A stretch of 64,000 bases of DNA from NCBI GenBank assembly GCA_028284045.1, contig JANQSN010000005.1:97678-161677 (forward strand), read 5' to 3'. Positions 1-9,764 of the stretch are shown one piece after another. This DNA is from Alphaproteobacteria bacterium (GTDB lineage: Bacteria; Pseudomonadota; Alphaproteobacteria; DSM-16000; Inquilinaceae). The notes beneath the pieces are model-generated. The model had not been told where the DNA came from. It saw nothing but the letters and a program-made list of their open reading frames with translations, and made no database searches. The translations under genes and the position numbers were made by a program. The number at the start of each line of letters is the position of its first letter. The stretch's first letter is position 1.

Positions 1-139
1 CGGCCTCACCCGGCTGCTCGCCCGCTTCGCCGAAGCTGAGATGCCGTTCCTCGCGCATCCCTGGGGCCGGCCGGACCGGGCCGACAACTACGACCACCTC
101 GCCCGACTGGACGAGTGGTCGAGCGGCGGCGCGCCATGA
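1..139 (+). CDS. addB: AddB C-terminus (partial): double-strand-break repair helicase-nuclease subunit
   Basis: Only the last 45 codons of this gene lie in the window; the frame begins at base 2 and ends at a TGA at 137-139. The tail contains GLTRLLARF and YDHLARLDEWS, which fit the C-terminal end of alphaproteobacterial AddB as I recall it. The stop overlaps the ATG of addA (ATGA at 136-139), the usual addB-addA arrangement, which implies translational coupling. AddB is the partner subunit of the AddAB helicase-nuclease that resects double-strand breaks for RecA loading. The assignment rests mainly on the coupling with a clear addA and on this short tail, so it is good but not certain. Confidence 0.75.
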   Translation, partial: GLTRLLARFAEAEMPFLAHPWGRPDRADNYDHLARLDEWSSGGAP

Positions 140-3100
140 GCCCACACACCCCCACCCGCGACGCCGACGCCGTGCAGCGCGCGGCGGCCGACCCCGCCGC
201 GTCGGCCTGGGTCGCCGCCTCGGCCGGCACCGGCAAGACCAAGGTGCTGACCGACCGGGTGCTCCGGCTGATGCTGCCCGACCGCGCGGACCGGGCGGGC
301 AGCGACCCCGCCCGCCTGCTGTGCATCACCTTCACCCGCGCCGCCGCGGCGGAGATGTCGACGCGGCTGACCGCCCGGCTGACCCAATGGGCCACCATGG
401 GCGAGGCGGCGCTGGAAGACGCGCTGGCCGACCTGCTGGGCGACCGGCCGACGCCCGCCCAGCGCGCGGCTGCCCGGCAGTTGCTGGCCCGCGTGCTGGA
501 CGCGCCCGGCCAGCTGCAGATCGCCACTATCCACGCCTTCTGCCAGTCGGTCCTGCGCCGCTTCCCGCTGGAAGCGGGGCTTCCGCCGGGCTTCACGCCG
601 ATCGACGAGCGCGCCGCGGCGGACCTGCTGGCCGCCGCCCGCGCCGCCGTCGCGGCCGATCCCGACCCGGCCGTGTCGGCCGCCCGCGACGCCGCCGTCG
701 CCGCGCTGGGGATCGAGGAGCTTGGCCGGCAGATCGGCCGGCTGGCCGCCGACCGCCTGCCCCTCGCCCGCGCCATCGCCACCCATGGCGGGCTCGCCCC
801 CCTGCTGGCGCTGGCCTGGCGGAAGGTTGGCCTGGCGCCCGGCGAGACGGCCGAGACGATCACCGCCGCCGCCGTCGCCGACGGCACCTTCGACCGGGCG
901 GGACTGACCCGAGCCTGCCAGGCCCTGGCCACCGGCGGCCCCAACGACCGCAAGAAGGCCGACGCGATCGCGCCGTTCCTCGCGGCTCCCGACGCGGCCG
1001 GCCGGCTTGCCCTGTTCGACCTCTACATCGGCGCGTTCCTGACGAAAGACAAAAAACCCTTCGTCGCCCCGGCCAACAAACCCCTGCTGACGGCGCGTCT
1101 GGAGATCGGCGAGATACTGGCGGCGGAGGCGGTCCGGCTGGCCGATGTCGTCGCCCATCGGGCGGCGGCGGAGCGGATGGGCCGCCTTCAGGCCGTCCTG
1201 ACGCTCGGCTGGCGGGTCATCGAGCACTACGAGCACGCCAAGGCAGCGGAAGGGCGGGTCGACTACGACGACTTGGTCGACGCCACCGCCCGCCTCCTGC
1301 AGACGCCGGGGGTGGCGCCCTGGGTGCTCTACAAGCTCGACGGCGGCATCGACCATCTGCTGATCGACGAAGCGCAGGACACCAACCCCGACCAATGGGC
1401 GGTCGCCGCCACACTGGCGGCAGAGTTCTTCGCCGGCCTGGACGAGACGGATGAACGGGCGCGGCCCCGCACCCTGTTCGTCGTCGGCGACGAGAAGCAG
1501 TCGATCTTCAGCTTCCAGCGCGCCGACCCGGCCGCCTTCCACCGCATGCAGGCGCTTTTCGCCGAACGCATTCCGCCCGAACGGGGGGGCTTGCGGCGGA
1601 TCGGGCTGAACACCTCCTTCCGCTCCGGACCGGCGGTGCTGGACCTGGTCAACGCCGTCTTCGCCGATCCGGCGGCCGGCCGCGGCGTCGCGGTGCCCTG
1701 GCCCGACCATCGCACGACCCGGTACGACCACCGCGGCCGGGTGGCGCTGTGGCCGCTGTTCACGCCCGCGCCCACCGACCCGGAAGCGCCCTGGTCGGTG
1801 CCGGATGCCCAGATGCTGGTGCCCGACCCGGCGGCCCGGTTGGCCGACCGCCTGGCCCGCGAGATCCGGGGATGGCGCGCCGGCGGCGAGATCCTCGCCT
1901 CCACCGGCCGGCCGATCGACTACGGCGACATCCTGATCCTGGTGCGCCGCCGCAACCGCTTCTTCCACACCCTGGTGCGCCGGCTGAAGGAAGCGGATAT
2001 CCCCATCACCGGCGTCGACCGCATGCATCTGGCCCAGGAACTGGCGGTGCGCGACCTGCTGGCCTTGGCCGATGTGCTGCTGCTGGCGGAAGACGACCTG
2101 GCGCTGGCCACGGTCCTGAAGTCGCCGCTGATCGGCCTCGACGAAGCGGCCCTGTTCGATCTGGCCTACCACCGGGACGGCGTGCGCCTGTGGCCGCGCC
2201 TGGCCGCCTCGGCGGACCCGGCGGCGGCGGCGGCGCATGCCTGGCTCGACGGCCTGCGCGGCCTCGCTGACCGACTGCGGCCCTTCGAGCTGTTCGCCCA
2301 TGTGCTGGCCGCTCCCTGCCCCGTCTCGGCCATCAGCGGCCGCCACGCGATGCTGGCGCGTCTCGGCGCGGAGGCGGAGGACCCGCTGGACGAGCTGCTG
2401 GCCGAGGCCGTGCGCGCCGATGCCCTGGGCGCGATCCCGCTGCAAGGCTTCGTCCACCAGCTCCGGCGCAACGACCCGGAAATCAAGCGCGAGCACGATG
2501 CCGCCGCCGGTGGCCGGGTGCGCATCATGACCGTGCACGGTGCCAAGGGGCTGCAGGCCGGCATCGTCATCCTGCCCGATACGGTGGTAGCCGCACCGCC
2601 GCGGCGCATGCCGGTGCGCTGGGACGACGACGCGGTGCCGGTCTGGATCGGCGGCGCCGGCTTCGATGCGGCCACGGCGGCGGTCCGCGCGCAGGCGATC
2701 GAGGCGGAGCAGGCGGAAGAGCGCCGGCTGCTCTACGTCGCGCTGACCCGGGCGGAGGACCGGCTGCTGATCTGCGGCTGGCACGGCGACAAGCCGCCAC
2801 GGCCGGAGAGCTGGTATCTGCACTGCCGCGACGCCCTGGAGTCGCTGGCCGCGGCGGAACGTGCCGACTTCGACGACATCCCCGACGGTCTTCTGCACCT
2901 GGTGCGCGGCGGCACGGTCCGTGAAGGCGACAGTGCCGCCGACACAGCCCCGGCGTCGATCCTGCCGGACTGGGCGCACCGCCCGGCACCGCCGGAGCCG
3001 CCGCATCCGCGCCGCCTCGCGCCGTCGGCCGGCCTGACCGACGATGGGTCGGAGCCGGCGGTCCTCTCCCCGCTGCCGGATGCCGGCGGGCGCGCGCGCT

Positions 3101-3621
3101 TCCGCCGCGGGCTGCTGGTCCACCGGCTGCTGGAGACCCTGCCGGAGCTGCCGGCGGCGGCGCGCGCCGCGGCCGCCGGACGCTATCTCGACCGGGAGGC
3201 CGCGGGCGACGCCCTGGCGCCGGCGGAGGCGGCGGCGCTGGCGGCGGAGACCTTGAGCGTCCTGGACCACCCGGACTTCGCCCCCGTCTTCGGGCCCGGC
3301 AGCCGGGCGGAGGTGGCGATCACCGGCCGCATCGGCGGCGTCGCGGTGCATGGCCGCGTGGACCGGCTGGTGGTGCGCCCGGAACAGGTACTGGTCGTCG
3401 ACTTCAAGACCAACCGCCCGCCGCCGGCGGATCTCGACGGGGTCGCGCCGCTCTATTGGCGGCAGATGGCGGCCTATCGCGCGGTTCTGCAGCGCCTCTA
3501 TCCGGACCGGCCGGTGCGCTGCGCGTTGTTGTGGACCGATACCCGGACGCTGATGGAATTGCCCGCAGAACGGCTGGATCGGACTGTATCCGGAACAATT
3601 TGCCGGCCGCGCGCATCTTGA
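136..3621 (+). CDS. addA: AddA helicase-nuclease subunit of the AddAB recombination complex
   Basis: AddA is the UvrD/Rep-type helicase and nuclease subunit that processes double-strand DNA ends. In the 1161-residue product the superfamily 1 motifs occur in order: Walker A GTGKTK at residues 31-36, FTRAAAAEM (motif Ia), [14 protein letters not shown] near 409 (motif II), [12 protein letters not shown] near 450 (motif III), LNTSFRSG near 490 (motif IV), TVHGAKGLQ near 797 (motif V) and [13 protein letters not shown] near 865 (motif VI). A RecB-type nuclease motif, VVDFKTN, lies near 1087. The ATG at 136 was chosen because it overlaps the addB stop as ATGA; a GTG at 115 is the alternative. The length is normal for alphaproteobacterial AddA, and no motif is missing. 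Confidence 0.97.
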   Translation: MSPHTPTRDADAVQRAAADPAASAWVAASAGTGKTKVLTDRVLRLMLPDRADRAGSDPARLLCITFTRAAAAEMSTRLTARLTQWATMGEAALEDALADLLGDRPTPAQRAAARQLLARVLDAPGQLQIATIHAFCQSVLRRFPLEAGLPPGFTPIDERAAADLLAAARAAVAADPDPAVSAARDAAVAALGIEELGRQIGRLAADRLPLARAIATHGGLAPLLALAWRKVGLAPGETAETITAAAVADGTFDRAGLTRACQALATGGPNDRKKADAIAPFLAAPDAAGRLALFDLYIGAFLTKDKKPFVAPANKPLLTARLEIGEILAAEAVRLADVVAHRAAAERMGRLQAVLTLGWRVIEHYEHAKAAEGRVDYDDLVDATARLLQTPGVAPWVLYKLDGGIDHLLIDEAQDTNPDQWAVAATLAAEFFAGLDETDERARPRTLFVVGDEKQSIFSFQRADPAAFHRMQALFAERIPPERGGLRRIGLNTSFRSGPAVLDLVNAVFADPAAGRGVAVPWPDHRTTRYDHRGRVALWPLFTPAPTDPEAPWSVPDAQMLVPDPAARLADRLAREIRGWRAGGEILASTGRPIDYGDILILVRRRNRFFHTLVRRLKEADIPITGVDRMHLAQELAVRDLLALADVLLLAEDDLALATVLKSPLIGLDEAALFDLAYHRDGVRLWPRLAASADPAAAAAHAWLDGLRGLADRLRPFELFAHVLAAPCPVSAISGRHAMLARLGAEAEDPLDELLAEAVRADALGAIPLQGFVHQLRRNDPEIKREHDAAAGGRVRIMTVHGAKGLQAGIVILPDTVVAAPPRRMPVRWDDDAVPVWIGGAGFDAATAAVRAQAIEAEQAEERRLLYVALTRAEDRLLICGWHGDKPPRPESWYLHCRDALESLAAAERADFDDIPDGLLHLVRGGTVREGDSAADTAPASILPDWAHRPAPPEPPHPRRLAPSAGLTDDGSEPAVLSPLPDAGGRARFRRGLLVHRLLETLPELPAAARAAAAGRYLDREAAGDALAPAEAAALAAETLSVLDHPDFAPVFGPGSRAEVAITGRIGGVAVHGRVDRLVVRPEQVLVVDFKTNRPPPADLDGVAPLYWRQMAAYRAVLQRLYPDRPVRCALLWTDTRTLMELPAERLDRTVSGTICRPRAS

Positions 3622-3817
3622 CCTGGCTTCCGGGCGCCCCCTAATCTTCGCGTTGAGATGGCGGGCGCCCGTCCGCCGCCCTCGGCCACACCCTCCGGCC
3701 CTTGCCGCCGGATCGGCGGCCGATGGGGCGGAGGCGGGCGCCCGTCGTGTGAGACAGGCGCCGCGGAGAACCGCGCAACAGCGGTTGCGTCCGGACCGGC
3801 GAGAGAGGACCCCTTAC

Positions 3818-4156
3818 ATGAGCGATCCCGTCAAGACCCTGCCCAAGGCCGTCACCGACGGCAGCTTCGATGCCGATGTGCTGCAGTCCGACCTGCCGGT
3901 CGTCGTCGATTTCTGGGCGGAGTGGTGCGGCCCCTGCAAGATGATCGGGCCGGCCCTGGAAGAGCTGGCCGACGAGCTGGGCGACCGGGTGACCATCGCC
4001 AAGCTGAACATCGACGAGAACCCGAACACGCCGATGAAGTACGGCGTGCGCGGCATCCCCACGCTGATGATGTTCAAGGGCGGCGCCGTCGCCGCCACCA
4101 AGATCGGTGCGCTGCCCAAGGGCGCGCTGCAGGACTGGATCGAAGGCGCGCTTTAG
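3818..4156 (+). CDS. trxA: Thioredoxin
   Basis: A 112-residue cytoplasmic thioredoxin that reduces protein disulfides with electrons from thioredoxin reductase. It carries the canonical active site W36-C37-G-P-C40-K in the context [10 protein letters not shown], and the conserved cis-proline loop [12 protein letters not shown]. The length and single-domain layout match classical TrxA. A GAGAGAGGA ribosome binding site sits about 8 bases before the ATG. It follows addA on the same strand with a gap of about 200 bases, an arrangement I recall from other alphaproteobacteria. No signal peptide is present, so it is not a periplasmic paralogue. Confidence 0.97.
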   Translation: MSDPVKTLPKAVTDGSFDADVLQSDLPVVVDFWAEWCGPCKMIGPALEELADELGDRVTIAKLNIDENPNTPMKYGVRGIPTLMMFKGGAVAATKIGALPKGALQDWIEGAL

Positions 4157-4177
4157 GATCGATCGACCGTCAAAAAC

Positions 4178-4202
4178 GCCCTCCCCCTCGATGGGGGAGG
4201 GC
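4178..4202. repeat. Palindromic repeat, family A (REP-like)
   Basis: A 10-base perfect inverted repeat (GCCCTCCCCC / GGGGGAGGGC) around TCGAT, 21 bases after the trxA stop. Closely related palindromes occur at 8414-8437, 8557-8580, 10567-10590 and 10735-10758, with a decayed copy at 32222-32243. It may fold in the trxA mRNA tail, but no T-tract follows. The remaining bases of the roughly 350-base gap 4157-4512 are less GC-rich towards the chemoreceptor gene, and I see no other gene there. Confidence 0.8.
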
Positions 4203-4460
4203 TTCAACGGGCGGCGATGAACATCGATCCGGCCTGATGTCTCGATCCGCCAGAACGGCAAGATCCGAGAAGCCCAATCGCGGGTCCGAGGCCATCTTTG
4301 CCGCCTCCTCGATAGAATAGTGCAAAACAGCACACCACCAGTCATTCTTGAATTTATCGGAATAGCGCATACTTTCCCGCGAGGTTATTGCGTGCCAAGC
4401 AGATGCCGCACTATTCGCCAGTACAAAACAGTGATATCGGAGAATAGGTTAGCGATATCT

Positions 4461-4486
4461 TAAATGATTCGAGTCATATCCGATGG
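4461..4486 (+). promoter_or_regulatory. Possible sigma-28 (FliA) type promoter for the chemoreceptor
   Basis: TAAA at 4461-4464 is followed 14 bases later by TCCGATGG at 4479-4486, resembling the flagellar sigma-28 consensus TAAA-N15-GCCGATAA but one base short in spacing and with an imperfect -10. Sigma-28 control of orphan chemoreceptors is common. If real, transcription would start near 4494, which rules out the ATG at 4483 and supports the ATG at 4513. The call is based on motif similarity only. Confidence 0.35.
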
Positions 4487-4512
4487 TCGAAAGTCCAACG
4501 GAGAAACTCGCC

Positions 4513-6525
4513 ATGAAGTTTCTTATCAATCTGAAGATCGGTATCAGAATCTGGCTCGGCTTCGCCGTTGTGCTGGCGTTGCTGTTGATCACCAGTGCCG
4601 TCGGCTATCTCTCGCTGAACAGCGCCAACCAAAGCTTCGGCGTTTATCGGGGCTTGGCCCGGTCCACCAACGCCGTCGGCCGTGTGCAGGCCAACATGTT
4701 GATGACGCGCATGAACGTCAAAGACTTCATTATCCGCGGCACCACCGAGGAAGCGGACGAGGTTCGCCACTACGCGACGTTGACGGCCGGTCTGATCGAA
4801 GAAGCGCTCGACCTCGTCGTGGAAGAAGAGCATGTCCGGCTGCTGCGGAGCGTCGAAGCGGACATTGCTACCTACGAAACGCGGTTTGAAGACGTCGTTG
4901 CACATCAAGATCAGCGCAACCGGATCGTCGACGGTCAGCTCAACCAGATCGGACCGCAGATCGAGCAGAAGCTGACGGAGATCATGAACAGCGCGTTCGA
5001 GGACGATGATGCGGAAGCCGCCGTCTATGCCGGTCGCGTCCTGCGCAATCTGCTCCTGGGGCGGCTCTATGTGATGCGCTTCCTGGTCGACAACGACGAG
5101 GCGTCCTATCAGCGGGTCCTGCAGGAATTCGACGATCTCGGGGTCGCCGCCGAAACGCTGCTGGCCAGCCTGCAGAACCCCGCACGCCGGCAGTTGGCGA
5201 CCGAGGTGGACGAGATGGCCGCCGCGTACCGCATCGCCTTCAACGACGTCCATGACACGATCATGGACCGCAACGCCATCATCACGGACGAGCTCGACCG
5301 TCTTGGGCCGGTCATCGCGTCGACCGTGGACGACTTCACGCTGGCGATCAAAGACCGTCAGGACACGCTGGGCCCCCAAGCCATGGCGGCCATGAAGAAC
5401 GCGGTGACGATCATGCTCGTCGCGGCCGGCGTTGCCCTGACGACGGGCCTGGTCGCCGCCTTCGTCATCGGCCGCGGCATCTCCCGCCCGGTGGTTACCA
5501 TGACGCAGGCCATGCGCACGATCGCCGACGGGGACACCGTCGTGGACGTGCCTGCCCGCCACCAGAGGGACGAGGTCGGCCAGATGGCCGCCGCCGTGCA
5601 GGTGTTCAAAGACAACATGATCAGGAACGCGGAACTGGCCGCCGCCGCGGCTGAGGAGCAGGAGGCCCGCGACCGCCGCACCCGGCGCATCGACGCGTTG
5701 ACCTCGGCGTTCGATGCCGAGGCGGCGGGCACGATCGATACGTTGGCCTCCGCGGCAACGCAGCTTCGATCGACCGCCGATACGCTGTCGACGACGGCGG
5801 AGGACGCCAAGAACCAGGCCGCCGCCGTGGCCACCGCGTCGGAAGAGTCGAGTTCGAACGTCCAGACCGTCGCCACGGCGACGGATGAGTTGAACAGCTC
5901 CATCGAAGAGATCAGCCGCCAGGTGGCTCAGCAGGCCAATCTGGCGAGCGAGGCGGTGGATGCTGCGGAGGCCAGCAACCGCCAAGTCAACGAGCTCGCC
6001 GACCGTGCCAAGCGCATCGGCGAGGTCGTCGATCTGATCACGTCGATCGCCGAGCAGACCAACCTGCTGGCCCTGAACGCGACGATCGAGGCGGCGCGCG
6101 CCGGCGATGCGGGCAAAGGCTTCGCGGTCGTGGCCTCGGAGGTGAAGACCCTCGCCACGCAGACGGCCAAGGCGACCGAGGAGATCGCCGCCCAAGTCAC
6201 CGCCGTCCAGACCTCCACCGAGACGACCGTGGAGTCCATCCACGGGATCGGCTCCCGCATCAAGGCGATCGACGAGATCACCGCGGCCGTGGCATCCGCG
6301 GTGGAGGAGCAGAATGCCGCCACGCAGGAGATTGCGCGCAACGTCCAGCAGGCCGCCCAGGGAACCGAGGAAGTCTCGACCAACATCGTCGGCGTCAGCG
6401 CCTCGGCAGAGCAGACCGGCGGCTCCGCCAACGACATGCTGAAGGCCTCCGGCGACCTCAGCAGCCGGGCCGACCGGCTGAGGGGCGTCGTCCAGCAGTT
6501 CCTCGGCGACGTGCGCGTGGCATAG
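4513..6525 (+). CDS. Methyl-accepting chemotaxis protein (transmembrane chemoreceptor)
   Basis: A 670-residue receptor of standard layout. TM1 lies at about residues 12-34, followed by a periplasmic, mostly helical ligand-binding region of about 260 residues. TM2 ([20 protein letters not shown]) is at about 295-320, then a HAMP domain, then the cytoplasmic signalling domain whose conserved hairpin tip contains [18 protein letters not shown] near 513. The ligand domain is long and all-helical, compatible with a bimodular (HBM) or long four-helix sensor, but its ligand cannot be named. The start at 4513 has GGAGA 8 bases upstream; the ATG at 4483 lacks a ribosome binding site. No che genes are nearby, so it is an orphan receptor. 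A strong terminator follows. Confidence 0.93.
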   Translation: MKFLINLKIGIRIWLGFAVVLALLLITSAVGYLSLNSANQSFGVYRGLARSTNAVGRVQANMLMTRMNVKDFIIRGTTEEADEVRHYATLTAGLIEEALDLVVEEEHVRLLRSVEADIATYETRFEDVVAHQDQRNRIVDGQLNQIGPQIEQKLTEIMNSAFEDDDAEAAVYAGRVLRNLLLGRLYVMRFLVDNDEASYQRVLQEFDDLGVAAETLLASLQNPARRQLATEVDEMAAAYRIAFNDVHDTIMDRNAIITDELDRLGPVIASTVDDFTLAIKDRQDTLGPQAMAAMKNAVTIMLVAAGVALTTGLVAAFVIGRGISRPVVTMTQAMRTIADGDTVVDVPARHQRDEVGQMAAAVQVFKDNMIRNAELAAAAAEEQEARDRRTRRIDALTSAFDAEAAGTIDTLASAATQLRSTADTLSTTAEDAKNQAAAVATASEESSSNVQTVATATDELNSSIEEISRQVAQQANLASEAVDAAEASNRQVNELADRAKRIGEVVDLITSIAEQTNLLALNATIEAARAGDAGKGFAVVASEVKTLATQTAKATEEIAAQVTAVQTSTETTVESIHGIGSRIKAIDEITAAVASAVEEQNAATQEIARNVQQAAQGTEEVSTNIVGVSASAEQTGGSANDMLKASGDLSSRADRLRGVVQQFLGDVRVA

Positions 6526-6529
6526 TTTC

Positions 6530-6560
6530 GGCGAGCCACTGACGTGGCTCGCCTGGTTTT
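6530..6560 (+). terminator. Rho-independent terminator after the chemoreceptor gene
   Basis: A perfect 10-base-pair stem, GGCGAGCCAC (6530-6539) with GTGGCTCGCC (6544-6553), encloses a TGAC loop and is followed by TGGTTTT. It starts 5 bases after the receptor stop codon. Confidence 0.85.
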
Positions 6561-6698
6561 CCTCAATCGCCGGCGGGCCCCTGCGGGCCCTTGGCTTCCG
6601 CGCCCATTTGGGCGCGGCGCCTCAATGGCGCAGGGCCAGGGCGGCCGAAGGGGGAGGTCAGCGCGTTTCCGGACGGCGGCGTCGGCCGTTGAGGAGGC

Positions 6699-8156
6699 TC
6701 ACGCCGCGGCGAAGCTCTCCGTGGAGAACCGCCAGGCCTTGACCTCGGCGGACCAATGGTCGGCCGGCAGTCCGGCCTTCACCTTCAGCCGGCGCACGAA
6801 GTCGCCGGGGCTCGAAACTCCTTGCCAGACCTTCGGCAGGAACAGGCCCTGGCACCCCCGGTCCTGCAGGATCACCCCGTCGACGTCGGGGCTGAGCGCG
6901 TCGATCAGCCCGGCCTCGTCGGCGAAGGCGATCGGGCGCGGATGGCTGAGGATCGACACGCTCGCCCGGACGGCCGGCAGCTCCGCCGCCGTCAGCGGGG
7001 CGAAGCGGCGGTCGGCCGAGGCAGCGCGCACCGCATTCGCCGCGACATCGGCGGCCAGGGGCTGGTGCGGCTTCAGCGAGCCGACGCAGCCGCGCAGGCG
7101 GCCGTCGATCTCCAGCGTCACGAAACTGTTCCGCCAGGCCCGCAAGGGCGCCGGTTCCGCCGCCGGATCGAGGCCGGCCAGCGGATCCTCCGCTCCGGCG
7201 ACCAGGCGCGCCAGGGTCTCGCCGACCAGCGCCCCGAGCCGCGCGCGCAGTGGCGGCGGCAGGCAGGCCCGGGCGCCGTATTCCAGCGCGTAGGCGCCGT
7301 AGCCGACGACCCGGTCGTCGGCGGTCAGGCCGGCATCGGCGCTGTCGGCCCGGTGCAGCGTGGTGGCGCGCAGGTCGAGCCCGCGCGCCCGGTGCAGCAG
7401 CCCGGCGATGGCGCGGTGCCCGCAGGCCAGCGTGCCGGACAGGTCGCCGGGGCTGGCCGTCTCGATGGCGCGGCTCGCCCGCTCGTCGAGCGCGGCGGCC
7501 TCGACGCGGGCGTGATAGTGGCTGAGGTCGGAACTGATGACGATCAGCGTCTCCGGACCGCCCCACAGCGCGGTCAGCACCCGCGCCACCACCCCGGGAT
7601 CCGCGCCGCCGACCAACAGCGGCACGATCTGGGCCTGGGGAAAACAGCGCTGCACGAAGGGCAGTTCGACCTCGATGGCGTGCTCCCCGTCGAAAGCCCG
7701 GTCGACCACGGCGACGCCCGGCTCGGCCAGCGCCGCCGCCAGGCCGGTGCGGTCGACCGCGACCGCGCCGAGCGGCGTGGCGAAGGCCCGTGCCGCCGGC
7801 GCCGCCAGCCCGGCGACCGCCAGGCGATGGGCCGGCGCCAGGATGACGACGCGGGTGATCGTGTGCCCAAGATCGCTGACGGCGGCGAAGGCCGTGCCGG
7901 CGACGGCGCCGGAGAAGACGTAGCCGGCATGCGGCGCGATGATCGCCTTGGGCCGGATGCCCCAAGCGTCCTGCCCGGCGGCGAGAAACCGGTCGACCGT
8001 GCCGGCCAGATCCGCCGGATCGCCCGGATAGAAGCGCCCGGCGACCTGCGGCGGCCGGACGCCGCCATCCGGCATGCCGGCGCCCGGCCGGCCGGCACCG
8101 AGCTTGCCGGAGACCGTGGCCCGCGACACGGGACCAACGCGGAGGTTCAGCGGCAT
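6699..8156 (-). CDS. Fused MEMO1-AMMECR1 protein of the AmmeMemoRadiSam system
   Basis: A 485-residue fusion. Residues from about 25 to 290 match the MEMO1 family (AmmeMemoRadiSam protein B), a fold related to extradiol dioxygenases, with AGRFYPGDP, IAPHAGYVFSGA and ISSDLSHYH. The C-terminal 190 residues match AMMECR1 (protein A), with RNSFVTLEIDGRLRGCVGS. The reaction is not established; these two proteins recur with a specific radical SAM enzyme, found here divergently 431 bases away (8588-9706). The ATG at 8156 has AAGGAGTG 5 bases upstream; an upstream in-frame start at 8204 lacks such a site. The protein is cytoplasmic, with no signal peptide or membrane segment. Confidence 0.9.
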   Translation of the reverse strand: MPLNLRVGPVSRATVSGKLGAGRPGAGMPDGGVRPPQVAGRFYPGDPADLAGTVDRFLAAGQDAWGIRPKAIIAPHAGYVFSGAVAGTAFAAVSDLGHTITRVVILAPAHRLAVAGLAAPAARAFATPLGAVAVDRTGLAAALAEPGVAVVDRAFDGEHAIEVELPFVQRCFPQAQIVPLLVGGADPGVVARVLTALWGGPETLIVISSDLSHYHARVEAAALDERASRAIETASPGDLSGTLACGHRAIAGLLHRARGLDLRATTLHRADSADAGLTADDRVVGYGAYALEYGARACLPPPLRARLGALVGETLARLVAGAEDPLAGLDPAAEPAPLRAWRNSFVTLEIDGRLRGCVGSLKPHQPLAADVAANAVRAASADRRFAPLTAAELPAVRASVSILSHPRPIAFADEAGLIDALSPDVDGVILQDRGCQGLFLPKVWQGVSSPGDFVRRLKVKAGLPADHWSAEVKAWRFSTESFAAA

Positions 8157-8413
8157 CGTCACTCCTTCCCGGACGCACCGGCCCGCGACGACGGTAAACG
8201 CCAAATTCTCACCAGAGCGTATATGATGAGACGTGCACCGTCAGGTGCCTGGATCAACCGCCGACGGATTGCGGGGAGCATCTCATGGGGGCGATCGGAC
8301 CGGCGCCCACGGGAATGTCGGCCAGCGCAGCGGCGCGCACGGAACGTTGGCGGCTAAGCTGCCCCGGCGACTCGAGCCTCGTGAGCCGACGTTCGCCGCC
8401 GCCCCCGTTGAAA

Positions 8414-8580
8414 GCCCTCCCCCTTGATGGAGGAGGGTTGGGTGGGGGTGATCGTCTCAGCGGAAATGCCTTACGAGACAGGGCGTTCTACGGCCCCGTC
8501 GGGCGATCACGGTCGTTTCGGCGCCCGGACGTGCGGCACCATCACCCCCACCCTGACCCTCCCCCATTGAGGGGGAGGGA
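8414..8580. repeat. Composite palindromic element (two inverted family-A repeats)
   Basis: Two copies of an approximately 39-base unit face each other at 8414-8452 and 8541-8580. Each unit has the CCCTCCCCC/GGGGGAGGG palindrome followed by a G-rich arm (GGGTGGGGGTGAT or its complement). The 88-base core codes for nothing recognisable. The layout resembles a BIME or a MITE-like miniature element; no target duplication was established. The right end is directly upstream of the radical SAM gene. The rest of the 8157-8587 gap holds no gene that I can support. Confidence 0.8.
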
Positions 8581-8587
8581 TACCTGA

Positions 8588-9706
8588 ATGTCGGTTCTGC
8601 CGAACGCCCCGCCCGAGGCGGTCGCCACCCGGTACTGGCACCGCGTGGCCGACGGCCGCATCCAATGCGATGTCTGCCCCCGGGCCTGCGCCTTGCGCGA
8701 CGGCCAGCGCGGCCTGTGCTTCGTGCGCGCCGCGGAGGGCGGGGCGATCGTGCTGAAGACCTGGGGCCGGTCCAGCGGCTTCTGCGTCGACCCGATCGAG
8801 AAGAAGCCGCTGAACCACTTCCTGCCGGGCACGCCGGTGCTGTCCTTCGGCACCGCCGGCTGCAACCTCGCCTGCAGCTTCTGCCAGAACTGGGACATCT
8901 CCAAGTCGCGCGACGTCGACACCCTGGCCGATGCCGCAACGCCGGAGATGCTGGCCGAGGCGGCGGTGCAACTGGGCTGTCGGTCGGTCGCCTATACCTA
9001 CAACGACCCGGTGATCTTCCTGGAATACGCGGTCGACGTCGCCGCCGCCTGCCGGGAACGCGGCGTGCGCTCCGTCGCCGTGTCCGCCGGCTACATCCTG
9101 GCCGAGCCGCGCGCCGCCCTGTTCGGCGCCATGGACGCCGCCAATATCGATCTGAAGGCGTTCACCCAGGATTTCTACCGGCGCGAATGCAAGGGCCATC
9201 TGGACGCGGTGAAGGAGACGCTGGAATACCTGGTGCACGAGACCGGGGTGTGGGTAGAGATCACCACCCTGCTGATCCCCGGCGCCAATGACGGCGACGC
9301 GGAGATCGACCAACTCACCCGCTGGATCGCCGACCGGCTGGGACCTTCGGTGCCGCTGCACCTCACCGCCTTCCACCCCGACTACCGGATGCGCGACCGC
9401 GGGCGCACCCCGCGCGAGACCCTGATCCGCGCCCAGCGCATCGGCCGCGCCAACGGCCTGGACTACGTCTATGTCGGCAACGTGCTGGACGCCGCGCGCA
9501 GCAGCACCTATTGCAAGACCTGCGGCGAACGGCTGATCGGCCGGGAACACTATGCGCTCGGCCGCTGGCATCTGGATGCGGCCGGCCGGTGCCGGTCCTG
9601 CGGCACGCCGATCGACGGCGTGATCGAGGCCGCGCCCGGCGATTGGGGCCGGCGGCGTCAGCCCGTGCGCCTCACCGCCCGCGCCGGCGCGGCGGCGGCC
9701 TCCTGA
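8588..9706 (+). CDS. AmmeMemoRadiSam system radical SAM enzyme
   Basis: A 372-residue radical SAM protein of the family that co-occurs with MEMO1 and AMMECR1. The [4Fe-4S] cluster motif CxxxCxxC is in GCNLACSFCQNW, at about residues 96-106. An extra Cys-rich N-terminus (CDVCPRACALRDGQRGLC) and a C-terminal zinc-ribbon-like segment (YCKTCGERL with CRSCGTPID) are typical of this subfamily. Substrate and product are unknown. The start follows the right end of a palindromic element, whose GGGAGGGA lies 7 bases before the ATG and probably serves as the ribosome binding site. A PIG-L-like gene follows after 58 bases and may be cotranscribed. Confidence 0.92.
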   Translation: MSVLPNAPPEAVATRYWHRVADGRIQCDVCPRACALRDGQRGLCFVRAAEGGAIVLKTWGRSSGFCVDPIEKKPLNHFLPGTPVLSFGTAGCNLACSFCQNWDISKSRDVDTLADAATPEMLAEAAVQLGCRSVAYTYNDPVIFLEYAVDVAAACRERGVRSVAVSAGYILAEPRAALFGAMDAANIDLKAFTQDFYRRECKGHLDAVKETLEYLVHETGVWVEITTLLIPGANDGDAEIDQLTRWIADRLGPSVPLHLTAFHPDYRMRDRGRTPRETLIRAQRIGRANGLDYVYVGNVLDAARSSTYCKTCGERLIGREHYALGRWHLDAAGRCRSCGTPIDGVIEAAPGDWGRRRQPVRLTARAGAAAAS

Positions 9707-9764
9707 TCGGCCGCTCCGCCGGCCAGCGCACACCCGACCGGACGGAGGACGACCGGCTGACGCC

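Noticed and set aside
88..3351. A minus-strand open frame of over 1000 codons opposite addA
   Set aside because: Its product is rich in Arg, Gly and Gln with no recognisable domain. It follows from third-position G/C bias in addA, whose helicase motifs are intact on the other strand.
4178..4202. The trxA-proximal palindrome as a terminator
   Set aside because: No T-tract follows, and the same palindrome recurs at sites that are not gene ends, so it is listed as a repeat.
4170..4370. Minus-strand frame of 66 codons after trxA (MRYSDKFKNDWW...)
   Set aside because: The composition is unusual and it ends in a family-A repeat. No good ribosome binding site or recognisable motif was seen. It could be a remnant but is not supported.
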